Assembly (NCBI RefSeq): GCF_034366625.1
Contig: NZ_JAXMIH010000017.1
Location: 1 to 61,860 of the forward strand
Length of the DNA stretch: 61,860 nucleotides
Reading direction: 5' to 3'
DNA from: Prosthecobacter sp.
Lineage (GTDB): Bacteria; Verrucomicrobiota; Verrucomicrobiia; Verrucomicrobiales; Verrucomicrobiaceae
Position numbers and translations under genes: made by a program. Positions 50,516 through 58,171 of the stretch are shown one piece after another. The notes under the pieces were generated by a model. That model was given only the letters and a program-made list of their open reading frames with translations. It did not search any database and was not told the DNA's origin. Within the stretch, counting starts at the first letter, position 1. Each line of letters starts with the position of its first letter.

Positions 50516-51742
50516 TCACTCATTCCACGCCTTCAATCCCGTCACTGGCAGCAGCGTATCTGCCGCCGTGCGCCATTCAGGCGTTCCGGCTTTCTTGAAG
50601 AGCTCATAAATCAGCTTCTTGCTGTGCGGATCGGCAACTGAGTTCGGCGCATTGCGCCACAATCCCAGCCGCAAGCCGCCCTCGTGGGCATGATCGACAT
50701 GGCGGTGGTAGATGAAGGCATCGACGGTGGGCATTGGCTGGATTTTCTCCCACGCATAGGCGTAGGCGGCGGCTTGCAGCTTCTCACCATCCGGCGTGAG
50801 CAGCGTGTGAAAGCCCTGCTCGCTGAGGATGATTCGACGCGGCTTGCCTTGATAAAGCAGCTCGGACTTTTCGAGGTGCTTCGGCAGCACGTCGAGATTC
50901 TTGAAGGTCACTTTGATCGTGTCATCGGCGTGCGTGACGTTTTTGTCCGCCCACGCTCGTGGATTGCCCAAGTCTTCGGGATAAGGATGCCACGCGACGT
51001 TCCAATCGAAGTCACCGCGTTCGCGCGCCAGACGCGCGAAGGTGTCGAGAAAGTCGCGTCCGGGGGTCGCTTCCTGCGGGCTGACATTGTGCATGCCGAT
51101 GCTCCAGTGATGATCGAAGGACAAATACACCCGCGCTTGCTGCGAATGCCTGCGGATGGCCTCATGTGCGAGGCGCACGGCCTTTTCATACTCCGACACC
51201 GCTGTTTCGAGCGGTGCGAGGCCCAGATTGTTCCAGAGGAAGTGTGAATTGGCCTCGTTGCCGATGATCCAGCCCCACACGCGGCCATGCTCGGGATGCG
51301 CGCTGCTCCAGCGCTCCGCCAGCATGCCGATCACGGCGGGAAAGAAGCGGTTCGCCGTGTTCACCGCGCCGACGGTGAACTTGTAGTCCTGCCGGTGCCC
51401 CGGATGCAGCACCACCGCGTCGATGGCCGGATTTTTCGACGGGTAGGCGATGATGATCAGGTAAACGATGATTCCCGCGTCCGAGAGTGGTTTGATCTGC
51501 CGGTCCAGCGACGCGAGGTAACCCTGGTTCCACACGAACTCACCCGCCTCCGGCTTCGACTGTGGCGAATACAGCGCGGTGATGTTCACATTGATCGTCG
51601 CATGATGAATCCCCAGCGCCAGCGCGTCATCCGTCATCTGCACTTGGATGCCCTTCACGTTTGGCGGGTTGGGAAACGGATCGGTGTTTTGGGCGCTGGC
51701 AAAACCAGCGAAAGCGAGGCAAAGAAGCAGGAGATGACGCAT
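50516..51742 (-). CDS. Secreted DUF5722-like (beta/alpha)8 glycosidase-type protein
   Basis: The 408-residue product has a signal peptide ending at GFASAQ and looks like a TIM-barrel glycoside hydrolase of DUF5722 type. Candidate catalytic acids are the Glu in WIIGNEANSH (NE motif, acid/base) and the Glu in IILSEQGFHT (nucleophile). Other family-like segments are YLSFDHHWSIGMHN and FIYHRHVDHAHEGGLRLGLW. The ATG at 51742 was chosen for the signal peptide, and it overlaps the start codon of the divergent small gene. The polysaccharide substrate is unknown. Confidence 0.75.
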   Translation of the reverse strand: MRHLLLLCLAFAGFASAQNTDPFPNPPNVKGIQVQMTDDALALGIHHATINVNITALYSPQSKPEAGEFVWNQGYLASLDRQIKPLSDAGIIVYLIIIAYPSKNPAIDAVVLHPGHRQDYKFTVGAVNTANRFFPAVIGMLAERWSSAHPEHGRVWGWIIGNEANSHFLWNNLGLAPLETAVSEYEKAVRLAHEAIRRHSQQARVYLSFDHHWSIGMHNVSPQEATPGRDFLDTFARLARERGDFDWNVAWHPYPEDLGNPRAWADKNVTHADDTIKVTFKNLDVLPKHLEKSELLYQGKPRRIILSEQGFHTLLTPDGEKLQAAAYAYAWEKIQPMPTVDAFIYHRHVDHAHEGGLRLGLWRNAPNSVADPHSKKLIYELFKKAGTPEWRTAADTLLPVTGLKAWNE

Positions 51743-51932
51743 GAGTGACGAGCCGATCCATCCACCCACGCCCGCCGTGGAGCAACCTCAACCTGCCTGC
51801 GAACGCTGCGGCAAACCCCATGCAGTGAAATTTGGTGACGAGTTCATCTGCGATGACTGCTATGCAGCCTGTGGCTCGTGTTGTGCGGGTGAGGCGGAGT
51901 CAGACTCGACAGAATTGTTTCCAATCCAATAG
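51741..51932 (+). CDS. Small Cys-rich, zinc-finger-like protein
   Basis: The 63-residue product has a Pro-rich start and six cysteines in the pattern CERCGKPHAV, FICDDCYAACGSCC. That layout fits a small zinc ribbon or FYVE-like knuckle. The start codon at 51741 overlaps that of the divergent glycosidase-type gene by two bases, so the two frames share the tetranucleotide CATG. The next gene on this strand also has Cys pairs. No family name can be given. Confidence 0.62.
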   Translation: MSDEPIHPPTPAVEQPQPACERCGKPHAVKFGDEFICDDCYAACGSCCAGEAESDSTELFPIQ

Positions 51933-51953
51933 TGCAGCAAAGTAATTTATCCG

Positions 51954-52610
51954 ATGTCGATCTTAAATACCTGGAAGCCTGTTCTGGCTCCGTCCATATC
52001 CGAAGTTGTCTGCCCAGGATGTGGTGAAGAAGCAACTGCTTCCTTCCCACTGGATTTTCTCAACATCAAACCTGAAGATATTGCCTCATATCAGGATCAT
52101 TACGCTCGTCATGGTAAGCGCGTGGAAATTAACACTGATCATAACGGACGTGTTATCCTTTGGTTTTTTCCTGATTTTTTCAATCAGTGGCCGAGTGGTG
52201 ATCAGGGATGGCCAGGATCACTGACTCTGTGCGAGTGTGATCATTGCGGCTTTCGAGGAAAGCATCGTTACTCGACAGCTCCTTTGATCGAGCAGTGGGG
52301 TCTTGATGCTACAACTCGGATTTCGTACTGCCCGATCTGCGGCCAAGGCCCTTGGTCGGAGTCATACTCGGTGGATGAACTCGCTGGCTCATATTCGATC
52401 TGTGAAGATTGCAGTTGTGAGTACGGCTATGACGATACTCCGGGATTGCGTGAGGATTGGCTCAAAGGGGCGAAGAAACGTTTGTCGAGCAGCGAGTTAG
52501 CTCAACGCATGTCTCACATGATCATGACTTGGAACGCGCCTTTAAAACCCAAATGGATGTATCGGAGACCTCTTCCTCTTGATGCGGAAACTGGTTTATT
52601 TCTAAAGTGA
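51954..52610 (+). CDS. Cysteine-rich hypothetical protein with two zinc-ribbon-like modules
   Basis: The 218-residue protein has an N-terminal CPGCGEEA knuckle and a CECDHCGFRG pair near residue 95. A C-terminal region YCPICGQGPW followed by ICEDCSCEYGYDD resembles the CPxCG...SCGFEFGYDD motif of small proteins often found near SMI1/toxin-immunity genes. Base composition is AT-richer than average for the window. It starts 21 nt after the small Cys-rich gene, and the two may form a unit. Its function is unknown. Confidence 0.6.
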   Translation: MSILNTWKPVLAPSISEVVCPGCGEEATASFPLDFLNIKPEDIASYQDHYARHGKRVEINTDHNGRVILWFFPDFFNQWPSGDQGWPGSLTLCECDHCGFRGKHRYSTAPLIEQWGLDATTRISYCPICGQGPWSESYSVDELAGSYSICEDCSCEYGYDDTPGLREDWLKGAKKRLSSSELAQRMSHMIMTWNAPLKPKWMYRRPLPLDAETGLFLK

Positions 52611-52713
52611 ACACTGCACTAAACAAAATCGAGCAAAGGGTTAATGCCAGAATGATCTCAGAACAGCGCAACTCTCGCTGAGACGCTACCGATTCACCGC
52701 GTAGAATGCGCTG

Positions 52714-54825
52714 ATGTCTCTCGAATCCTTCTTCCAGCCGCGCAGCATTGCCTTGATCGGAGCCACGGAGCGTGTGGGCAGCGTGGGGCGGGCGATTTGG
52801 GAGAACTTGCGTGGGTTTGGCGGTGCGGTGTTTCCGGTGAATGGGAAGCGGGCGGAGATTCTTGGCGTGAAGGCGTTTCCAAACCTCGCGGCGCTGCCGG
52901 AGGTGCCGGAACTGGTGATCATTGTGACGCCAGCGGCGACGGTGCCGCAGATTGTTGAAGAAGCCGGTGCGGCGGGAGTGAAGGCGGTGGTGGTGATCTC
53001 GGCGGGGTTCAAGGAAACCGGTGCGGAGGGCGCGGAGTTGGAGAAGCGCGTGCTTGAAGCCGCGAAACGGCATGGCGTGCGTGTGATCGGACCGAACTGC
53101 CTTGGGTTGATGAATCCACATGCGGGCTTGAACGCGACCTTTGCCAGCAGCATGGCGCGGCCGGGGCGTGTGGCCTTCCTGAGCCAGAGCGGAGCGTTGT
53201 GTACGGCGATTCTCGATTGGAGTCACGAACAGCATGTCGGGTTCAGCGCGTTTGTTTCGACCGGGGCGATGACGGACGTGGGCTGGGGCGATTTGATCCG
53301 GCATTTTGGCAACGATCCGCACACCGAGAGCATCGTGATGTACATGGAATCCGTGGGCGGCGATGCAGCGGCGTTTCTGGAGGCGGCGCGTGAGGTGGCG
53401 GCGCATAAGCCGATCGTGGTGATCAAGGTCGGCCGCACGGCGGAGGCCTCGAAGGCTGCCGCATCGCATACCGGCGCGATGACCGGCAGCGATGCGGTGC
53501 TGGATGCGGCGTTGCGGCAAAGCGGCGTGCTGCGCGTGGACACAGTGGAGGAGCTGTTCGACATGGCGGAGGTGCTTTCCAAGCAACCGCTGCCTGCGGG
53601 GCCGCGTCTGGCCATCGTGACGAATGCCGGTGGCCCCGGTGCGCTAGCAACTGACGCGCTTGTTCTCGGGGGCGGCGAGGTGGCGGAGCTTTCGGACGAC
53701 ACGCTGGAGGCGCTGAATGAGGTGATGCCCGCGCATTGGAGCCATCACAATCCGGTGGATGTGCTAGGCGATGCGGATGCAGATCGTTTTGCCACAGCGC
53801 TGCGTGTCGTAAAAAATGACGCGAACGTGGACGGTGTGCTGGCTGTTTTGACGCCGCAGGCGATGACCCATCCGACGGCCATCGCCCGCGAAGTGGTGAA
53901 GATCGCGCAAGAGAACGGCAAGCCGCTGCTGACGAGCTGGATGGGGGCGCAGAGCGTGAATGAAGGACGCGCGATCCTGAACGCGGCGGGCATTCCGACG
54001 TATGATTATCCCGACGAAGCAGCGCAGGCCTTTGTGCGCATGCGGGAGCGGCGTTTGCGGTTGTTCTGGCTCAACGAGTCGCTCGCGGCGCATGCGGAGG
54101 ATGTGGAAGAGCTGCCTTCGGTGATCGGTGACATGATCGACGCTGTGCTGAAAAGCGGACGCACGCTGCTGACCGAGCTGGAGGCCAAGCAGGTGCTGTT
54201 TGCCGCCGGGATTCCGATTGTGGAGACGCACGCGGCTTATGGCGAAGACGCAGCGGTGGCCGCGGCGGAGGCGCTGGGTTTTCCGGTGGTGGCGAAGCTG
54301 CTGTCGCCGACGATCACGCACAAAAGCGACTGCGGCGGCGTGCAGCTCAATCTTCACGATGCCGCAGCCGTGAGGCACGCATGGCGCTTGATCCGTGACA
54401 ATGTGACGAAGCTGCATGACATCGCCGCGTTTGAGGGCGTCACGGTGCAACGCATGGTGACACGCCAGGGCACCGAATTGATCCTCGGGTCGAGCACGGA
54501 CGCGCAGTTCGGCCCGGTGCTGCTGTTCGGCGCTGGCGGCACGTTGGTGGAGGTGTTTCAAGATCGCGCCCTGGTCCTGCCGCCGCTGAACCGGGCGCTG
54601 GCACGTCGCTGGATGGAGCAGACCAAGATTTTCAAGGTGTTGCGCGGCGTGCGTGGACGTCCGCCGGTGGATCTGGCGATGCTGGAGGATGTGTTGGTGC
54701 GTTTCGCCCGCCTCGTGCATACGGAACGCCGCATTGTGGAGCTGGACATCAATCCGCTGCTGGCGTCGCCGGAGGGTATCGTGGCGCTGGATGCGCGGGT
54801 GGTAGTGCGGGCAGAAACACGCTAA
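52714..54825 (+). CDS. ADP-forming acetyl/acyl-CoA synthetase (fused alpha-beta)
   Basis: This enzyme interconverts an acyl-CoA and its acid with ADP/ATP. The 703-residue protein fuses the CoA-binding alpha part ([47 protein letters not shown]) to a succinyl-CoA-ligase-like region with the phosphorylated His252 in [14 protein letters not shown]. An ATP-grasp beta part follows ([51 protein letters not shown]). There is no C-terminal acetyltransferase domain, unlike Pat. The acyl substrate is not apparent, and it stands alone. Confidence 0.9.
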   Translation: MSLESFFQPRSIALIGATERVGSVGRAIWENLRGFGGAVFPVNGKRAEILGVKAFPNLAALPEVPELVIIVTPAATVPQIVEEAGAAGVKAVVVISAGFKETGAEGAELEKRVLEAAKRHGVRVIGPNCLGLMNPHAGLNATFASSMARPGRVAFLSQSGALCTAILDWSHEQHVGFSAFVSTGAMTDVGWGDLIRHFGNDPHTESIVMYMESVGGDAAAFLEAAREVAAHKPIVVIKVGRTAEASKAAASHTGAMTGSDAVLDAALRQSGVLRVDTVEELFDMAEVLSKQPLPAGPRLAIVTNAGGPGALATDALVLGGGEVAELSDDTLEALNEVMPAHWSHHNPVDVLGDADADRFATALRVVKNDANVDGVLAVLTPQAMTHPTAIAREVVKIAQENGKPLLTSWMGAQSVNEGRAILNAAGIPTYDYPDEAAQAFVRMRERRLRLFWLNESLAAHAEDVEELPSVIGDMIDAVLKSGRTLLTELEAKQVLFAAGIPIVETHAAYGEDAAVAAAEALGFPVVAKLLSPTITHKSDCGGVQLNLHDAAAVRHAWRLIRDNVTKLHDIAAFEGVTVQRMVTRQGTELILGSSTDAQFGPVLLFGAGGTLVEVFQDRALVLPPLNRALARRWMEQTKIFKVLRGVRGRPPVDLAMLEDVLVRFARLVHTERRIVELDINPLLASPEGIVALDARVVVRAETR

Positions 54826-54902
54826 AGCGTGAACAACGTACGGGCTGAATTGCCATTTGCGCGAGGGGCATCGGGCGATAGGATGGCGGCCTCGAAAACC
54901 TC

Positions 54903-55073
54903 ATGAAAACCGCCCCGATCCTCTTTTGCGCCGCCGCGTTCATCTTTGCCTCCGTTTCCTGCGGGAAGCACTCCTGGAAAGAAACCCAGGTGCTGCATGA
55001 GAAGTATCAGAAGCACGGCGACTCCCACGCCGCCGAAGGCGAGCACGGCAAGAAGGAAGAGGCGAAGCACTAA
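54903..55073 (+). CDS. Small lipoprotein
   Basis: The 56-residue product has a signal peptide with the lipobox SVSC, so it should be lipid-anchored at Cys20. The rest is short and His/Lys/Glu-rich (HSWKETQVLHEKYQKHGDSH). It starts 77 nt after the acyl-CoA synthetase and ends 9 nt before the C39-like gene, so it may be co-transcribed with it. I do not recognise a family, and its function is unknown. Confidence 0.6.
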   Translation: MKTAPILFCAAAFIFASVSCGKHSWKETQVLHEKYQKHGDSHAAEGEHGKKEEAKH

Positions 55074-55082
55074 TCGGTGCGC

Positions 55083-55700
55083 ATGCGTCGCTACGCTGTC
55101 ATCGGGCTGTTGGTGCTGGTGACCGTGGCGACCAGTTGTGTGATGCTGCGGACGTGCTGGGTGCGTATGGCGCGCTCAATCCCGTCGGTCGGCGGCAAAG
55201 ATCTGCACATCCGGCTGCCGGATGGCGGGAAGACGTTTTTGCAGAAGGATAAACGCTGGGCAGCGGATCAACTGGGTGCCTCCAGCGGCACGCTGGGCAG
55301 TCACGGCTGCCTCGTGACCAGTGTGGCGATGGCCTGCTCGAATCTGGGCGTTAAGGTGACGCCGCAGGAGCTGAACACGCGTTTGAAGAAGGCCGATGGC
55401 TTTCTGCCGCAAGGCTGGGTGGTGTGGAATGCGCTGCCGCGTGTGACGGAGAACCAGATCACGGCGGAGTATCACGATACACCGAGCCATGCCGCGATGG
55501 ATGACGCGTTGCAGCACGGGGCCTATCCCGTGGTGAAGTATTTCCTCCTCGGCGGCATCCAGCACTGGTGCGTTGTTGTCGGCAAAGAGGGCCAGGATTA
55601 CCTCGTGCGTGATCCGCTGCGGGATGATGACAAGCCGGTGAAGCTCAGCGAACTCACCGCGAAAATCTACGCGGTGCGGGTGGTGAGGAAGGCGGAGTGA
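55083..55700 (+). CDS. Secreted or membrane-anchored peptidase C39-like protein
   Basis: The 205-residue product has one N-terminal hydrophobic segment (YAVIGLLVLVTVATS) and a papain-like C39-type domain. Candidate catalytic residues are Cys76 in SHGCLVTSVAM, His161 in GIQHWCVVVG and Asp177 in VRDPLRDD. The pattern is similar to the cysteine protease domains of bacteriocin exporters, but without the transporter. GTG at 55077 is an alternative start. It follows the small lipoprotein gene, and a hairpin cassette follows it. The substrate is unknown. Confidence 0.78.
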   Translation: MRRYAVIGLLVLVTVATSCVMLRTCWVRMARSIPSVGGKDLHIRLPDGGKTFLQKDKRWAADQLGASSGTLGSHGCLVTSVAMACSNLGVKVTPQELNTRLKKADGFLPQGWVVWNALPRVTENQITAEYHDTPSHAAMDDALQHGAYPVVKYFLLGGIQHWCVVVGKEGQDYLVRDPLRDDDKPVKLSELTAKIYAVRVVRKAE

Positions 55701-55732
55701 GTCTGCGCTGAATTGAATCCGTTCAGTGTCTT

Positions 55733-55993
55733 CAAACCCAACGGGTTTGCGTATTGCAGCCCAAGGGTGCTGAGCCTTGGCGAGGCTCCCTTGGGATCGA
55801 CGAGCATCAACCATCCTTCACGTCCTTGGACCACAACGTGGTCCCGTCAGCCAGGATGGTAGCACAGAACCATGCCAGTGACGGAACCTCGTTGAGGTTC
55901 ATGCTCTTATAAACGCTGGGTGCCGAATTCCCCAGGAAGCGCTCGCCAAGGCTCGGCATCCTGGGGCTGCATGACGGAAGGCCGATGGCCTTC
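55733..55993. repeat. Cassette of six strong hairpins
   Basis: In order: CAAACCC-AAC-GGGTTTG (55733-55749); CCCAAGGG...CCCTTGGG (55760-55795); GGACCAC-AAC-GTGGTCC (55828-55844) nested in ACCATCC...GGATGGT (55810-55860); GAACCTC-GTT-GAGGTTC (55884-55900); CCCCAGGA...TCCTGGGG (55930-55966); GAAGGCC-GAT-GGCCTTC (55977-55993). Stems are perfect. The second and fifth are inverted copies sharing GAGCCTTGGCGAG. The unit fills almost the whole gap between convergent genes and is not coding. Confidence 0.85.
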
Positions 55994-56009
55994 AAATGAG
56001 GTCTCTGAC

Positions 56010-56597
56010 TCAATTACGCCAGGAGCAGATGTTGTCGTGCCAGGTCTTGGGATCGCGATCCGGGCCGGAGGAGTAGATGATGACTTTTGCGGGGATCTGT
56101 GAAAGCGACTTTGCCGCGCCCAGGTTGGGATTCGCGATCATGTTGTCCTCATTCGTATCGAGAACGATATAGTACGGCTCGCCCCAGAGGTCGCTGAGCA
56201 CCCATTCTTCGCCGTCTTGCCAGAGGCCAAATTTACGGTCTTTGGCTATGCGAAACTCAGTAAATTTGATTGTTCGAGGATTGAGTTCGGAAGTTTCCTC
56301 TCCAATCAGAGTCGGCAGCAAGGTTCCGCGGGAGCGGAAGGAGGTGTCGGCGGCTTTTGAATGGGTCTCTTCTATGGGGAATCGGTGATATTCCTCGGCG
56401 TATGAAGATACCGCCACGCTGAGGTCTTGGGCCGTCTGTAAAACTTCCATATGGAGGCCATTGACATCCGTCATATAAAAACAGCGGTTCATGCTAAGCA
56501 GGCAAAGTGCAGCCAGAATAAAAGCACCGATGGCGAGCACTCCTTTGCCAAGGCGCGAGCACCCCGCCATGCGATCAATGCGCTGTTCGTCAGTCAT
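56010..56597 (-). CDS. Pseudopilin-like single-pass membrane protein
   Basis: The 195-residue product has a hydrophobic segment near the N-terminus (GVLAIGAFILAALCLLSM, about 18-36). A C-terminal region DLWGEPYYIVLDTNEDNMI and VIIYSSGPDRDPKTWHDNIC resembles the calcium-binding end of type II secretion major pseudopilins and related Verrucomicrobiota proteins. A canonical prepilin cleavage site (G-[FL]...E) is not visible. It lies downstream of nuoF on the same strand, but a shared function is unlikely. Confidence 0.62.
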   Translation of the reverse strand: MTDEQRIDRMAGCSRLGKGVLAIGAFILAALCLLSMNRCFYMTDVNGLHMEVLQTAQDLSVAVSSYAEEYHRFPIEETHSKAADTSFRSRGTLLPTLIGEETSELNPRTIKFTEFRIAKDRKFGLWQDGEEWVLSDLWGEPYYIVLDTNEDNMIANPNLGAAKSLSQIPAKVIIYSSGPDRDPKTWHDNICSWRN

Positions 56598-56672
56598 GGG
56601 TGTGTTTTACCCGATGACTGTCGTGAATGTCGAGTTTGCTGTTAAGCGCCGACGACTCGTCGGCGCTCCACA

Positions 56673-58067
56673 TCAAACCACCAACCCCGCCGCAGCCACG
56701 AGCGTTTCTTCGGCCACGATTTTGCCGGCGAGGTCGGGTTTGCAGTCGCCTTTGAGTTCGTCGCGGAATTTCTTGATGAAGCTTTGGGTGGGCCAGGAGG
56801 CGGCTTCGCCGAAGGCGCAGATGGTCTTGCCTTCGATCTGGTTGGCGACGGTCTCCAGCGTGTCCACGTCGTCGGGGCTGGCGTCGCCAGCGACGATGCG
56901 GTCGCTGATTTTCTTCATCCACAGGCTGCCTTCGCGGCAGGGCGTACATTGGCCGCAGGATTCGTGGGCGTAGAAGGCGTTCAGGTTGTTGATGACCCAG
57001 GTCATGCTGCGGCTGTCATCCATGATGATGACGCCGCCGGAGCCGGCCATGGTGCCGCACTGGGCCATGGTGTCGAAGTCCATCGGGATGTCCATGATGC
57101 CGATCTCGCGGCCGTCCTTGAGCTTGTACGTCTCATCGGCACGCAGCACTTTGGAGGAACTGCCGCCGGGGATGATGGCCTTGAGCTTGCGGCCGGGTTT
57201 GAGACCGCCGCAGAGCACGTCGATGACCTCGCCCATGGTGACTTTGCCGACTTCGACTTCGTAGTAGCCGGGGTTCACGACATCGCCGCTGACGCAGAGG
57301 ATGCGGGTGCCGGTGTTGTTCGGGGTGCCGAGCTTGGCGTACTCCGCGCCGCCCATCGCGATGATGTGCTTCACATGGCAGAGGGACTCGACGTTGTTCA
57401 CGATGGTCGGGCTCATGTAAAGGCCGAGCGCGGCGGGGAAATACGGCGGCTTGATGCGCGGGTAGGGGCGCTTGCCTTCGAGGGACTCGATGAGGCCGGT
57501 TTCTTCACCGCAGATGTAGGCACCGGCGCCGCGATGGACGTAGATCTCGCAGTCGAAGCCGGAGCCGAGGATGTTCTTGCCGAGGAAACCTTTCGCGTGG
57601 GCTTCAGCGATGGCCTTTTCGAGGATCTTGGCGGCGTGCGGGAACTCCTCGCGCACGTAGATGTAGGACAGCTTCGCGTTCACGGCGAAACAGGAGATGG
57701 CCATGCCCTCAATCAACTGATGAGGGTCCTGATGCATGATGTAGCGGTCCTTGAAGGTGCCGGGCTCGGATTCGTCCGCGTTGCAGATGAGATAGACCGG
57801 CTTGGTGTTCGTCGGCGGGATGAAGCCCCACTTCACGCCGGTGGGAAAGCCCGCACCGCCACGACCGCGCAGGCCGCTGGCTTTCACTTCGTTGATGATG
57901 GCCGTTTTCTCCATCTTGAGCGCCTTCTTGAGCTGCTCGTAACCGCCGTCCTTCAGGTAGCACTCAATGGACGGATCGAAGCCGACGCGGTCGATGTTTT
58001 TGAAGATGAGGCGCTTCTCGCGCGCATGCGGTTCTTTGCCGGGGAGATACTGGACGGGGGAGGCCAT
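56673..58067 (-). CDS. nuoF: NADH-quinone oxidoreductase subunit F
   Basis: NuoF is the FMN- and NADH-binding subunit of respiratory complex I and also carries one 4Fe-4S cluster. The 464-residue protein shows GLRGRGGAGFPTGVKW (FMN/NADH site), CNADESEPGTFKDRYIMHQD, GAGAYICGEETGLIESLEGK and the cluster motif ESCGQCTPCREG with a later Cys in GKTICAFGEAA. Length and motifs are normal. nuoE and nuoG are not beside it, and the upstream gene is divergent. That isolated position is unusual for complex I genes. Confidence 0.95.
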   Translation of the reverse strand: MASPVQYLPGKEPHAREKRLIFKNIDRVGFDPSIECYLKDGGYEQLKKALKMEKTAIINEVKASGLRGRGGAGFPTGVKWGFIPPTNTKPVYLICNADESEPGTFKDRYIMHQDPHQLIEGMAISCFAVNAKLSYIYVREEFPHAAKILEKAIAEAHAKGFLGKNILGSGFDCEIYVHRGAGAYICGEETGLIESLEGKRPYPRIKPPYFPAALGLYMSPTIVNNVESLCHVKHIIAMGGAEYAKLGTPNNTGTRILCVSGDVVNPGYYEVEVGKVTMGEVIDVLCGGLKPGRKLKAIIPGGSSSKVLRADETYKLKDGREIGIMDIPMDFDTMAQCGTMAGSGGVIIMDDSRSMTWVINNLNAFYAHESCGQCTPCREGSLWMKKISDRIVAGDASPDDVDTLETVANQIEGKTICAFGEAASWPTQSFIKKFRDELKGDCKPDLAGKIVAEETLVAAAGLVV

Positions 58068-58142
58068 GGGCGTCAGTATTCCAGTGCGAAAAGGCGCGGC
58101 AACCGGGATTTGTGAAAAAATTCACAAGGCGGCCAAGGAATG

Positions 58143-58171
58143 CCGAATGACGAATTCAGAATGACGAATGC
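58143..58171. repeat. Period-7 GAATGAC-type repeat upstream of the DUF1549 gene
   Basis: The units GAATGAC-GAATTCA-GAATGAC-GAATGCC follow each other with period seven. The first ATG of the downstream frame (58168) is part of the last unit. Similar heptamers occur at 23791-23806, 37353-37366 and 38886-38924. Confidence 0.65.

Noticed and set aside
55807..56013. 68-codon minus-strand frame in the hairpin cassette
   Set aside because: It follows the palindromes and has no independent coding character; the region is better explained as repeat DNA.
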